From: Erodium maritimum
Taxonomy: Eukaryota > Streptophyta > Magnoliopsida > Geraniales > Geraniaceae
Reading direction: 5' to 3'
Length of the DNA stretch: 64,000 nt
NCBI GenBank assembly: GCA_963921825.1
Contig: OY997588.1
Span: 7,392,001 to 7,456,000 of the forward strand
Of the stretch, positions 11,380 through 24,719 are shown piece after piece (position 1 is the first letter of the stretch; every line of letters begins with the position of its first letter). Under the pieces are notes generated by a model. That model saw only the letters and a program-made list of their open reading frames with translations. It ran no database searches and was not told the origin of the DNA. The translations under genes and the position numbers were made by a program.

Positions 11380-12440
11380 TATCCACAGTAGCGTCGAAAC
11401 GACGTGTTTTTGGGTCGTCGAATCTGTGGAGGTGGAAAAGGTCGTCGAATCTGCGGTGCAGAGTCAGGTCTACGTCGAATCTGCGAAAGCACAAATTCGA
11501 CGTCGAGGGTTCTGTACACTCAACGAGTCGTCGAATCGACAAATTCGGAGTCCAACCGAATCTTGGACTAACAAACAAGGGATGCACGGAAACCAGGGTC
11601 CCAACGTAAAGGCGATGTTGCGAACAGAGATAAGCGACCAACCGAAGTAGGGTATGCCGGCCAACGACAACCACCTTGAGGCAACCTCCGTGAAGATCCA
11701 AGCCCAAATCCGAGTAGAAGTCGTAGAATAAACTACGAAGCTTGTTCCAATTATTGGCCTCGGCGGATTTGAAGGCCTCAACAAATGTGAAGGAGATCAG
11801 GTAAGCCCTACTTCCGAGCTCGATTAACTGGACTTGACAGTGCAGATACCGTGGGAGGTCGGCTTGAAGCGAGGCTGTAGAACGACAACTCAAGGACACT
11901 CTGATGAAGGAGGAGCACAACAGGGAAGCAAAGAGGGGTTTGGGGGAGTCAGAGTAGGCGAGGACAATCTTGGATCCCAAGGCGCAAGGAGAAGAGCGAG
12001 GCGTTGCAGCCGGTCTGGCAACCACATCTTTGAACAAGCCCATACTTAGGGGAACTTGCGAGGGGCCAGAGGCAACCTGAGAGGGGGCGGAGCCGGATTT
12101 ACACTTGCCTTGCGAGCAGGACTACGACAAAAGTCCACAATCAGACGAACGGACCCAAGCAAGGAATGGTGAAGGCAGAGACCATAGCAGTGGCAGCATC
12201 AACGTTGAGGAGGAAGACGAAACCACATTTCTTCTAGAGTTGGTGAGGGAGGTCAGGAGGAAAGCACAGGTAACTAGGCCAAAGTCGACGAAGAGAGCAA
12301 CAAGCTTCTTAGAGGAGAAATCGAGAGGGAGATTGCACACAAAGAGAGGAGAGGAGGGGGAGGTGGCCGGACAAACGACCGAGAAGAAAGAAGACGAAGG
12401 GTCGGGAGGTTTCAGTCCTTCCCTTTTTTCCCTTTTAACC
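11380..12440 (-). mobile_element. Degenerate LINE ORF1 relic (RRM plus DUF4283-like region)
   Basis: Read on the minus strand, 12340-12122 starts with an RRM-like segment (CNLPLDFSSKKLVALFVDFG), and 12043-11354 continues with LGSRAYLISFTFVEAFKSAE and WNKLRSLFYDF. A third piece in another frame reads LAGIPYFGWSLISVRNIAF. The same order (SKAFLICFNSAEALKSAK, IKLRPLFSDFF, LTGIPLSGWSVASIRNIAS) occurs in the better preserved copy at 38361-39825, so the two are related. Several frame changes are needed, so it is a dead copy. The end near 11400-11530 carries repeated GTCGAATC words (RRFD peptide repeats). No target duplication was found. Confidence 0.6.
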
Positions 12441-13345
12441 TTCTCCTTCTGGACTCCATTAGACTAGTGGACGGCACATGCTCTAGGCTCAGCCCAACTC
12501 ACTTACATTCGTAACATGAACAAATAATTGTACTGATTTCTGAAACTAAACATAATAGTTTGGGTCTAAATACAAACGAAAGCAATTTTGATACTTGTTT
12601 AGAACATACCAAAAAAAAATTGCATCTTAATTCTAAACAGCAGCAGATTCAATATGTTGAAGAGAGGTACCACAGTAGGAACAGCAGGTGCCTGATCTAC
12701 TACCAATTACATCTAATATTTTCAAATATGCAATACAGACCTGAAGAGACATGGCACGCACACCAAACTCACACTAGAAGCAAACCGTGAACAACCTATC
12801 TTTCACACAAATCTCTAACTTAGTTACATATACCAATGATGTCCAAAGACCATGTCCCCGACATGCACTCATCGAAAACCCACTGAACATAAACTTTCAC
12901 AGGCCAGATCACTGTGGGAAAGTAACACGTGTTCCATTCCTTACTCAAACTGTAGTCCATTGTATCCTTTCTGAGGCAGTTTATCTTCAAATTACAAAAA
13001 TGCCGATACAAGGTTTCAAGTTACAAAATCGACCTGCCTTTTGAAATAAATCCATGATCTCCCCTGCTAATTCTGCCATAGACCAAGGAAAAATAGAACG
13101 TCAATCAACAGCCACAGAATCACTAATGTACAAATGCATCTAATCTAGAAACACCTTGTATAAGGATATAATATCGATGTGTGAAGAAATAAGATCATGT
13201 AAGGTCTGAAACAAACAAGATAGTAGATAGTAAAAATAGCATAGGAGCTCAAGAGTAACTCAAGACAGCTTGGAAATACACTAAATAAACTTTGTGGGAA
13301 TCATTAGACTTAATTAAACAGATAAACTACTTTCTTAATTAAAGG
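12441..13345. other. Spacer 3' of UBP26
   Basis: No gene, RNA or element could be supported here. Short open frames at 12560-13044 have no family resemblance. The part nearest 13345 may belong to the 3' end of the UBP26 transcript. Confidence 0.4.
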
Positions 13346-13733
13346 TGGCCTCGAATTAAGATGCACGGTTCGGTAGTGAAGAACAGACAAGAAAGGACAT
13401 TAAAGAGATTTTTATTGGAGCAGACTAAAATTGTACTGTACAATGAGCCGAGCACCTACACCATTGGGCATTGACCTCTCCATTTATAGCCAACTTCATC
13501 ACCAAATACACACCCACCCATTAGACACTGCACTCTTCATTACACTAGGCAATTCTTCACCGCCTAACTAGAGACCTTCGATAGTACCACAGCAATTCTA
13601 GAGAGTTCTACATGAGCTAGGGCTTCCTATCTTTATCAACTATGACATGTGACATTAATTATACAAACTTAATCTTCATGCTTGCTTCATGAGTAATAAT
13701 TTGATAATACAACATTGTCGGAAACAAATGTCA
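13346..13733 (-). mobile_element. Probable solo LTR (388 bp), sense to UBP26
   Basis: On the minus strand the segment starts TGACATTTGTTTCCGACAA and ends AATTCGAGGCCA, giving TG...CA ends, and it is flanked by AAGG on both sides (13342-13345 and 13734-13737), a 4-bp duplication. Inside are a TATAAATGGAGAGG promoter-like box and an AATAAA signal further on, in the order U3-R-U5, most like a Ty1/copia LTR. It lies about 120 bp past the UBP26 stop codon in the same orientation, so its poly(A) signal could serve UBP26. The 4-bp duplication is shorter than usual, so the boundaries are less certain than for the LTR at 897-1299. Confidence 0.55.
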
Positions 13734-13851
13734 AAGGCACAACCTACCTCCAAAACATAGGTGACAAATCCAAAAGATCCTCTCCCAGCAGCATCGATAT
13801 GTACAAGAGTTAGATGTTACACGCGACCAATGGCTAATGAAAGATTTGTTC

Positions 13852-16800
13852 CTAAACAACTTGGGATGAGATATTAGCCGTCAAAAGAGTTCCACGGAAC
13901 CCTTCCTCAGCATGCTGCGGATCCATTTTTTGATTAGAAAGCTCATCTGTGGAAAATTAGTATGGCAAGTTTAGCAAACAGTAACATCTACTCTGAATCA
14001 AAGGAAACACTTGAAACAAAAATGTGACTTGATAGCATTATCAAGATGTAAACTTATAACATCATGATACCAATAATGACATTTAGTATGATTAGAGTAA
14101 TGATGATCATGAAATCAAATAACCAGTAACAGAGCCCGCATTGGCAATGTTATTTAAAGGGCAGAGAGTTCATAAAAACAGACTATATGTGGGCAACGCT
14201 TCACCCAAACCTTAATTAAATAATAAAACTACAAAACATGGTTGCCAAGCACCATAAACATTTGAATTTTTTTTATCAGCCAATTAATTCTAGCACATCA
14301 TTCTCAGCATTTCATTCTAAAATTACAAAATTCATTACCTGCAATATCTCGATTTTCATATATCTCTGAATCTTTCACCCAAAGCTTGTCCCCAGGGAAT
14401 ATGCTCATGTCTGCTAGAGTGGCACATTCCTGATCAATTACCCTGGAACCTTTATGGAGTATCTGGTTTTCCTTCACAACCTGCATATACTTGGTCAGTT
14501 AATACAGACACCAATGGATTATCGATCAACCCTCGACCACAAAGTAAAGAATGATGTTACAGACATAAACAGAGCACAAAAAATCTTTATAGATGCAAGT
14601 AAAGCATAGACGTTTGTCACTTCAAAAAAGAAGAAGGCAGGGGAACCAAATAGATTGGCTCAAAATTGTGCACTGATGTTGAAATCCAGACAATTAAGAA
14701 CATAACAGCCCAGAACTACATCTTCAATCCAAGTACGCTGATGAAATATATTTGCCGCAGTGAAGATTTGAGTGCACATGAGGATCAAAAAATAGCTACA
14801 GGCTTGAATTTATATATAAATAACTATAGTGGATATTATATCAACTGACTACACACAGCTGAAACAGTAGCATAACCAAATGAGAACCACGGAATTTGCA
14901 GGAGCTTGGTAATAGATAGAACACAAAAGGAACAAGCATTTGACTAGGTAAGTGTAAGTAAATATAAGTAACCAAGGCCTTGCGACATATTTTTTTCTAA
15001 ATTAGTCTTCATCATTCACCATGGTTGTATCAACATTAATAAAAACAAGCATAAGATGGTTTGTTCAAGATAACGACATCATATGCCTGGAACTAAATTA
15101 TAGGGGATAACAGAATATAAGAATATACTGCAAGCAAAATGAAGTAAATTTACCGATTAAAACACATGAGCATGTACAGAAAAGGATGTAAGGCTGCTTT
15201 ATGAACTTACCCCAAAGGATTCCCATATCATCATCTTCAATTGGTAAACTGTTGTTGAGGCAGATACTTTTAAATTCACTGTATTACCAAAATTTGCCTT
15301 CCGAGAACGCTTAGAAGTTCTGCGATCTGGATCAATACCGTTCTCAGCTGCTGTTAAAATTGATTTTGGAGCTTCTTTTCCACGCACAAAATGCACAACT
15401 ATATCTTCATTGCAATAGCTAAGTCTCTCCATTAGCTTGCAGCTCTCTCTTTCTCCAATGCAATCCTCACATACCTAACATAATTAAAACTCCACATGAG
15501 AGAAGCTGAAAAGTAAAGTTGATTTTCCCAAGATCTACATTGGTGAAATAAACAACCTGGAAATCTACATTTTATCGAAGGCAAATGAGAGCAGGTGAAG
15601 TGGGGTGGAAAATGCTTCAAGGCTAGTGCTAGTAAGGCTAGTGCTAGTAAGGCCAGTTTTGTTCAACCATCACATAACATAGGAAAAGTACGGCTAAAAC
15701 TAATTCCATAATTTGGAAATATTAGGATAAATTGGGTTCATGTTACAGAACAGATGATCATACATGTCCCAACTTAACATCATGATTGAACATATTAATT
15801 GCCTTCACTGAACATATAAGAGGATCTGGGAAGTTAGGTTGTAGCAAATCGTACTCTTTTTCTTGCACACAACTTTTGCTCAAGATAACCATTCCATACA
15901 CTATCCAGCAACTTATTAACTCATTAAAAAATTAAGTATATGATTCCACTTACGACACATGTTTCATGTTTGTAATTAAACATATAAAAGAACTAGTTTC
16001 ATTCAGTAACGAACAAGGCATTATCAAAATAATTCTAAATTACCTCTGGACATGTCCTGATCAGAGGGTCTCTAGTTTCAGTCTCATCATCCACATCAGG
16101 AGAGCTCAGATGCTCCACGCATACAGGCACCCCGTCGCACAATCCAGCCAAATTGTTTCCCGTGTTGTTAGTGAACTCAATCACAGCAGATATGCCTTTC
16201 TCTTCAGTGCCACTCCACTCTTCACAGAAGCATTTCCAGTCATTTTCAGTAATGATAGTCAACCCATCTGTCTATAACCCAAAATTTTGGAAAAGGGGGA
16301 GGGAATTATCTGAATTAGTGAACTCATACAAGTATTGACTTCTCACTAAGAGAATATCATAACACACCAATTACAATACTACATGAAGATATACTTACAG
16401 CAGAGGACTTTTGAAAAATTGCACCACGTTTGCAGACCAGGTCAAGAGGCCTTTCTAGTAGCAGCGAGTGCTGGGGTCAATCAAATCCAAGAAAAACATT
16501 AGAAAACTATCCTTAAAATACGGATGGAGAAATGGGAAGATCAAAGCAGAGGAACCAGAATAGGCACATCAGCTAATCAGAACATATGGCTAGATTGAAC
16601 CATGGCCCATCCCTTATGTTGGTTTGAAGCTTATATTAATTGTTAATTTTATATAGCAAAACATAGAGAGCACATATCCCCATAATCTTATTATCTCATA
16701 TGCATGGTGACCAACAACCGAAGGGAGTCAAACACGCATTAAGAGTCACGTATTATCCACATTAAGAATATTCAGCAGCAGTGTCAGATGATAACAAAAT

Positions 16801-19800
16801 AGAAATGCACCATCACATCTATTTAGAGACTACCTTTTCACATTTCAGCAAATCAATGACACCATCCAAAGCTTCAGGTTCAACACATGAAGATGCATTC
16901 TTTCCACTTGCATTAATATAGTTTCTCCACGTGGAGAGCCATAAAGAGGGCACCAGGTAGTACTTGCATGACGAAGCAAGTTGAATACTTTTTCCTGATG
17001 CCACTTTTTCATGGTTTTGACGCTGTTTTTGCTTCAAAGCTCTGCACCATGAATAAGACAAGTTAATCAACTCTACCATCAGATTAGCTTATACTACTTG
17101 TACAAGTTCAACTCACCTGCGAGAATCCTCCAAGCATGCCACTTCTGAAAGTTCATCAATACATTGGTTACATTGTTTAGAGTCTGAAGGAAAAGTTGGA
17201 CAGCCTAGTGGATCATCAGGTTTTACAGCAACAGAATCTCCATAGAAGAAAAGCCAGAGGTCCTCGGGAACCAATGAACGCTTTGCACCCGGAGCTTGCT
17301 CAGGCAAAAGTTGTCCATGAGGGCATCTAATTGCACTTGTTGGTCCTGCATCAGCTTCACAGGGAGCATCAAGGATTTTTCTTTTACACCACTGTTGTAA
17401 CCTACAAACATTGAAATCATTATAAATACCTACAGTAAAGCTACATTGGAACCATCAAGATTAAAAAAAAAACAGCAAATGGACATATTTGCGAGTGTCC
17501 ACGGTATTACAAATGAGAAAGTTGTGACTGGCTAATCATGAAGGACCACATCCAGTAACCTCAGTCTCCAGGAAAACAGATCCGAAATTAAATATCTTAG
17601 AACCAATTGTTTTTTGGGACAAGAAACTTGCAGTAGTTGGGACTTATGCTCAATTAGAATAGCAATATTAAATGATTAAGCAGATAAATACCCAAAGACA
17701 CAACCATCTTACCATGACTTAGATACATAGTATAGTCCATCTGTGTATTTACCCAGAAGTGCATCGTTTGCCACTTCTTTCATAAGTGCTCTACGATCCT
17801 TGTAGCTATCGGCAGAAGCCACCGAACTTGCCCCAGCAATAAGGCAAGTCATACAGTAATCACCATTTGCTAGTGTTGGCCCACCGCCATACTGATATTT
17901 GCAACCATTTAACAAAAAGAAAATTCATCAGCAATAATGCCACAACCATGTGATAAAAAGAAACATGTATGTCGACCAGGTCTAGAACAAGCAGAAGGTT
18001 CATTGCATCACAGAAACATGAGGTACCCAACCCTTATATTTTCTGTGATAGTGCATGAGACGAGAGCAAAGTAAAATATACAGCATCACATCCTACCCCT
18101 CCTATCCTATTCTTCCCAAATATACTTTTTTAAGAAAAGACGGCTTTATGCATAATGTTATTTCCAAGTTCAAAACATGTAGAAACAATCCGACCCCCAC
18201 CCTATCCAAATAACTAGACATCCTCACACAAAACAATAATTCAAAAGCAAATGTTTAGCAATATGGATTATGATGCCTCTTCTTTAAAAACAATCATTAA
18301 GTGCTTATATACAGGAGTACAATATATTGATTATTGAAGATAATTTCTCCCTACCCAACATGCGCCCAATGCAGGGATCCACTAGTATTTGAACCTCTGA
18401 CCTTTTTAAGAGGTGAGCACTCAACCCTAGTGGGCTCTACTGATTTCTTTAATTAAGTAATCAACTATTATCAACCATCTTGAACCAAATAAAGGAGTTT
18501 TAGAAATGACATCTATTTATAACATTTGACACTATCTTCAGGCTGCATGCTATTGGAGATGCATCACTAAATGTCCTTGCTGGAAATCTATCCTAGAAAT
18601 CCACAAAGGTGACAAGCGTTTGAATCTACACTATTAATACTAATGAATACAGACTGCTAAGAAACTATTACATCAGATATGATCATCACTTAAGTTATAA
18701 TGCTAGCAAAATAAATGCTCAAGTTTTAAACAATAGTTACTCATCATACAGGTCAAATACAATTTAGCAGAAATCTTGCATGGTGATCAGATAAATACAG
18801 AAAGAAGCATGCACTTAGTAACTAATTGGGGTTATTATATGATAAAACTTTCAAACAGTGAGACACTAATCACTACATCAAAATACCTTAGATAATAACT
18901 CGGTCCAAGCTTTAGCCGACAATCGCTTCATAAAGCTGACCTTCGACACTGGAACTTTACCGTGTGAGCATTGGATGGATGTATTGTCAATGGCGCTGCA
19001 GGAATTTAGAAAGGTATAAGTAATCAATATCAGTAAACCTTCAGGCACAGATTTTAGGTCGCTCTAATAAGATGAACTTCATAATCAAACACACACACCA
19101 CCCAGGACTAAAGGTCTGTAGTTTAGACAGTGACGATGCAAATGGAAAAGATCGGGCTTTTTGCAGGTAGGCAATTATATTTGCCTAAGAGTTAGCATAT
19201 GTGTGGCGGTTTGATTTGATTTTCTTATAATTAATTTATATTTACTTTTATTGGTGATAAACAAACAGAATCATTATATGCACTTAATAAAAATGTTGAT
19301 GAGTACAGACAACAAATTTGCATGCAACGTACATAACTAACAGTAAAAATGTCAAATAAAACCAGAACCAACACACATGGCAAATAGCACTTACGGCGGG
19401 GATATACTATCAGCCCACTGACGAAGCCAGTCAGTAGAAATCCAATAATATGGTTCCTCAAGAGATCGAACAGGAGCTTCAGAAAGAACAGACCGCACTT
19501 CCTGCCTTCGTTCTGTGATCTGCTTCAACTTGTTTTCCTTCTCTATTTTGTATCGTTCACAGGCGTGAAGATATGATGAATTCAGATCTTTTATCTCTTC
19601 AAATAGATGAGAAGGAGGTGACGCACTATCATTTACACATGTCACGTCATCTGCAATCATCATAACTTTGGTACCATTGATCTTACCCCTCTTGTCATCA
19701 TCCTTCACATGTCTACGTCTGTACATCAGCATGTACGCATCATTAGATGAAAATGTCTCCACATGTCTACCAATAATGCTAGAATCTGAAGACTGTAGCT

Positions 19801-21986
19801 TGACAGCATCAACATGATTCCCATTTGCAATACTGCCTACTGGTTCAGGGCAAGATGTTTTTTCGCCTGACTCAGTTTTAACAGGTTTGCCACTGGAATT
19901 TGAAGACCCTTCTCCAAACGGATGGCTACCTAAATTTGAGACATGCTCATCATCGAATTCCCACCATTGCCCTGTATTTTCATCCTTAATATGCGCTATG
20001 TAATGGCCGCTGTTTACAGCAGTTCCTTTGTGAATTAGTACGGCAGACAAGTCATATACTAACTCCATGTGAGTAAGATCAGACAATCTATGTCGCATAT
20101 CTAGTTCTCCAGGGAAACTAAACGCTGAAGTGATCTTCTTTTTTGTTGTAGTCTACTGACACAAGATAAATACACAGCAGAAAATTAAGATAAGAAAACA
20201 ACACAAGTCCAACATAAGAAAGAACAATTTCAAGAAGGCCAGAAAAAAAAATGTTACTCTCTACCTTTTATTCACAACCCAATAAATGGAAGAAGTTCAA
20301 AGGAGAAAAGGGAGGATAAATAGTAACATAAGAAGAAACTGTGACACTACCCAAGGCGATGGAGTCTTCCCTTTTTTGAGGATTAAGATTTATACCCCTG
20401 ACCACCAGATCAGAAGGCCAAGCACTTCACCGTTGAACAAGTAGGCTCTGGAGAAAACTTTACTAATTTTTTTTCTATTAACCCCTTACAAGTAGACTTT
20501 TAATGAATATATAACAGTAAACTTTTAATCCTACTTGTCTTAGTGCATAAGGGACTCGTTAAAATTTTAACTGTCTTAATTTTAAATCTACTTGACCAGA
20601 TCACAAGGTTAATCCCTTACAAGTAAACTTTAAATGAACCCCTTAGAAAATTTTAATAACTGAGTAAAGCTTTGGAGAAAAGCCACAATAAATTGCAAAA
20701 GGATTATTAGAATGAGAATTTCTTCATCAAAAGTTACTATAATGGAAAAGATCTAAACTAAAGATGTGCATTTCTACTTGACCAGATCACAAGGCTAATC
20801 CCTTACAAGTAAACTTTAAATTAACCCCTTAGAAAAATTTAATAACTGAGTAAGGCTTTGGAGAAAAGCCACAATAAATTGCAAAAAGATTGTTAAAATG
20901 AGAAAAAATTTCATCAAAAGTTACTATGATGGAAAAGATCTAAACTAAAGATGTGCATTTCTAGCCAACCTTGACAAAATCAAGAGATCCTACCCTCGTA
21001 ATACACTAGCTGTCTCAAAGGTCATTAATAAATGGGTTCCATACATAAAGTGATATGTTGGTGTAGTGAGATAATCAGAACTGATTTATAGCCATCTAGC
21101 ATGGACTGTATTCTAATAGATAAGAGAATCACACAAACTTAGGTTCATCAATCAATATTTAACTACACGGGATCAAATATTTAAATGAAAAGAAACTTAT
21201 GTATGCCTATTGCCTACAGAGAGAATGCGGTAATAGCAAAGCCAAAAAAAATGAACGACGCAATCAAATAGATATCAACTGATGTACCTTTGGGATGAAA
21301 ACACAACGCTTAAGCTGGAAATTAAGAACATCAGGCAGTGTGCGCAACTTAATGCTGCGGGTAGCATCAACTCTTGTTTGACATGACTCACAAAAATATT
21401 GATTATCGCCATGAAGCTCCTCCACATTAAGGTAATCATCTAAACTCTCATCTAAACTTTTTAACCCCTTAATATTCAACTCAAGTTCATAAAAGTCCTC
21501 CATATTTGAAGAGGCTTCCGAATCCTTTCCACATTTTGAGCACCTGCATAAAAGAGATTAAGATAACAGAAATTTTTAGTTGGGAAACTAACATTTGTCT
21601 AGAACATCTATTGATGGCAGCCAGAGTTAGGCGCCAAGTTAAGTACAGCTAAGTTCTAAGCTTCTGCAACAGTTACTGGCCATTAAACCTAGGTTTAAAA
21701 GGAACAACATAAACTCAATATTCATCTTACAAAAATGTCTGTTTAATATGTTGCAAAAGTAAAGGTTTTTAAGAAATGAAATTCCATCGTTAAGATAGTG
21801 TAACATCTCCAACATCTACATTGATCCAGTATTAATTGTCTTCAGCAAATCACATCACATGAACTCAGTCTTCAATTCCTGTGAAGAAAAAAAAATACCA
21901 AATAGGATAAAATAAAAAGTTATTTCTCTTGTTGGGGATGGAAGCTCTTTAATTATTCGAGAAAAGTATGGAATATGTGTGTGTGT

Positions 21987-22041
<55 letters not shown>

Positions 22042-23365
22042 ATCAATCCAGAAGACCCCAAGAATATAGAACCTAATTCATGAAAATATGTAAAGAGAGA
22101 AACATGAGAGGGGGGAGCAAAGGAGAGAGAAACGAGCAAATGCTATTTATCCAATTTCTTTTAATGTGAAGGAAAATTATTGTAGGATAGACAACTACAG
22201 CATAACTAAATTAAAAAAAATGTAAGGTATGTAAGCAACCATTTGGGTTATGGAAATAGCTCCAATCTTAGGAAAAAATCTACCTTCCATCTATCATGGG
22301 GATGAAGTCTTAGAAAATTACTGTGACCTTTAACTATTATTTATGTAATGGGAAATCTGCTTCCGAGGAAACAAGCATGTATTCATTGTAAACTACAGTG
22401 CGGCCATGTTTAAAGCAGGTGGCCAAGGTCAGTAAAATCGAACTGGCAAATATGTGAGATGACATCCCTTAATTGATACTTGTAGCATAGATGGAAAAAA
22501 TTATCAGGATTTTAGGAGTTGATATACTCATACAAGTCTAACAACAACAACAAAAAAGATGGACATGAGTACAAAAGTAGCATTTAATCATATTTTTCTA
22601 ACCTTGTCACATTTGACACGCTTCCACGGAAAACATCTTGAACAATTGTTCTTGCCTCAGAAATTTTAGAATGACGGAAGCACTGCTCCAGCAAAGAAAG
22701 AAGCAAAGTCAAAAATTCATGGCTGTCTTGTTGAACACCATTGTCTAGCTCCAGAGTTTTTATAAATGGGGCTGAGTCAACAAAAGCCATTTTACTGGCA
22801 TGCAACTGTGCAAAAAGCCGGACAAGTTGGTCCAGCACAGGTTGTTGTTTCAGAACATTTGGCTCGACAGAAAAAACACCTTTCCGAAATGGTTTGTTCA
22901 TGTAAAGGCACTGAAGTATGCTGTTGGCATAGCAAGTGGCACCAAGATTTGTCAAACCAGCAGGTGAATCATCAGAAGCACGGAGATCACTGGTAGGGTC
23001 TGGACCATGCATAATTTCGGATGTTTTTTGCCATAATCCGCATTTCCTGCTACCATTTGGGGGTGGAATTAGCCCACAAAAGCAGTTTGGGTTGTCCTTA
23101 GTATTCACACGGCATCCTTGACAAACAGGCTTCAAAATCATGTACACCTGGTTCACATCATCATCCGTTATCTGACCAGTTGAATGAATTTTCCTGCAAA
23201 CAGATCAAACAAGATATGATATAGCTGAGAATACATACAAAACAGAAAAAATGAATAAATCTATGGGGAAAATAGTTTTGCATACCTCAATGTTTCAGAA
23301 GTGATATCACCGCTATCTGGTTGTCTCTGCCTCTTATTTTTACCACGAGTAGTTGGCCGGCTCAT
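13852..23365 (-). CDS. UBP26: Ubiquitin carboxyl-terminal hydrolase 26 (UBP26-type histone H2B deubiquitinase)
   Basis: Thirteen coding exons join in phase: 23365-23286, 23193-22603, 21543-21288, 20152-19395, 18995-18887, 17891-17713, 17401-17117, 17041-16834, 16470-16399, 16271-16044, 15474-15211, 14480-14339 and 13946-13852 (3267 nt, 1088 aa; Arabidopsis UBP26 is similar in length). The USP domain shows the Cys box [13 protein letters not shown] (Cys about 114), QQDSHEF, paired CxxC zinc ligands (CSKCG, CESC) and the His box VNSGHYIAH (His about 359). Downstream come DUSP-like repeats (about residues 510-820) and a C-terminal ubiquitin-like region. In Arabidopsis this nuclear enzyme removes ubiquitin from histone H2B and affects silencing and seed development. 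The start at [12 protein letters not shown] matches the family. A leader intron from 24286 to about 23382 is inferred from a GTAATT donor. Confidence 0.96.
18347..18440 (-). mobile_element. tRNA-type SINE relic in UBP26 intron 5
   Basis: The minus strand reads like a tRNA-derived SINE head: a box A-like CTAGGGTTGAGTGCTCACC, then a box B-like GAGGTTCAAATACT about 30 bases on, followed by TGTTGGGTAGGGAG, a tail I associate with Au-type plant SINEs. No clear target duplication or A-tail was found. The family name is inference. Confidence 0.5.
20374..20450 (-). mobile_element. tRNA-type SINE relic in UBP26 intron 3
   Basis: On the minus strand a box A-like TTCAACGGTGAAGTGCTTGG is followed by a box B-like GGGGTATAAATCTTAATCC and a short A-run (CTCAAAAAAGGG). 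This spacing fits a tRNA-derived SINE head. It lies in the same intron as the 186-bp tandem duplication. Confidence 0.45.
20588..20960. repeat. Tandem duplication of about 186 bp in UBP26 intron 3
   Basis: Unit 1 (20588-20773) and unit 2 (20774-20960) both start CTACTTGACCAGATCACAAG and end in AGATGTGCATTT. They differ by a small number of substitutions and short indels. A partial related phrase (ACAAGTAGACTTTTAATGAA) lies just upstream at about 20488-20508. No coding function is expected. Confidence 0.9.
21976..22040. repeat. (GT)n microsatellite joined to a 40-base poly-G tract, UBP26 intron 2
   Basis: Positions 21976-22000 are alternating GT and 22001-22040 are uninterrupted G on the plus strand (C on the transcribed-sense strand of UBP26). 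The tract lies between exons 3 and 2. Its real length is doubtful because such homopolymers assemble poorly. Confidence 0.95.
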
Positions 23366-24287
23366 TTTAGCGCAGACCAACCTTGCAATAAACGCGCATA
23401 GCAAGATTGTGGGATAAGAAATTTCCCATAACATGTAAAACATTGCATAACTACTTAAATTTATTTGCAGTAACTAATCATCTGTTCACACTGGCATGAT
23501 AAGAACATAAAGTCAACTCCATGTTTAATATCGATTAAGGACGCATGGTACCAGTTCGGTTCAATTTTCCAAGATTCGTGCAGATAGAAGATAACAGTTC
23601 ACATACATAAACAGGACTTGATCAGAAACAACTGTGTGCATATAAAAATCATACCAAAATGACAATAGATCCCCCAATTTCACATAGTATTTACAAACCA
23701 TTGACAGCAAAAAACTCCATGTGATTTAATAAACATCCGTATAGAATAAAATGTGGGTCCTTTAAATTGAAAACACTTGACTACATTTGGAAGAAATAGA
23801 GAATGCAACAAAAACTTATAAATTTTCAGGAAAATGCACACATTAATGAATACGAGCAACTCAGCTTTTGGAGCAATAAAAAAAAATCACTTCCCCATTT
23901 ATCCCCTTACTTGCACTCCAATAACCCTAAACAATGTACATAGTTTTCATAACCAGAACTCTACTCCAGAGCGTCTGCAACTCATATTCCCCAAAATTAT
24001 AAACTCAAAGAAAAATCCACACTGGGAAACACTGAAATAATGCACCATCCTCCGCGGAAAGATTTGTTTCCTGACAATACAACCTTCGAGATTGCGAGCA
24101 ATCGAGAAACGCGACAAAAACATTCAACAGAACTCAAATCAAAAACCCTAGAAATCGATGAACAAAGACAGAAACACGGCATTGAATCTACACACGAGCA
24201 TACACAAACTGAATTGATTTCTCAAAAAGATCGTAATTCGGAGATAGAAAAAAACGGAGATAATCGGAGACGGGGTGAGAAATTACC

Positions 24288-24719
24288 TGGGATAGAGAGA
24301 TCGTGACGCTTCCGGAGCTCAAGCAGAACAATTCCGATCTCGGTTTTTTTGTTTTGGATGGGTTTAGAGCAGAAGAAGTCAAAAGAGGGAAATATTTGGA
24401 GATTTGGGGAAAAGGAAGGGTTGCGCTCGCGCGGTTTTGAGGAAAATGATGGAGGGAAGATGAGAAGAGGAAGGAGAGAGAAAATTAAATGATTTTTATT
24501 TTTATTTTTGGGTCAGCTTCTCGGGCTTCAAAGCCTCTGCTCCTTCACTTGGGAGCAGGCTCTTCTTCAGATTCTGACACGTCACCATCTAGTTTGGTTA
24601 CACTTTTTTGTGTACAATAATATAGGGAATGAAATGATTAAATAATATTTGTGAGATTATGGGCCGGGGATGGGCTTGTCACCGTCGTCTAATCGAGACT
24701 TATTTTATTTCAAACATGT
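24288..24719. promoter_or_regulatory. UBP26 leader and promoter region
   Basis: The untranslated first exon of UBP26 ends at 24287, and its transcription start should lie in about 24400-24480, where the sense strand is T/C-rich (CTTCCTCTTCTCATCTTCCC). I could not fix a TATA box. No gene lies in 24480-24720. Confidence 0.45.

Noticed and set aside
12820..13045. Opposed short open frames 3' of UBP26
   Set aside because: They have no codon bias, family similarity or splice context supporting a gene.
21855..22139. Proline-rich protein (poly-Pro followed by His-Thr repeats)
   Set aside because: It is only the translation of the poly-G/GT repeat in a UBP26 intron.
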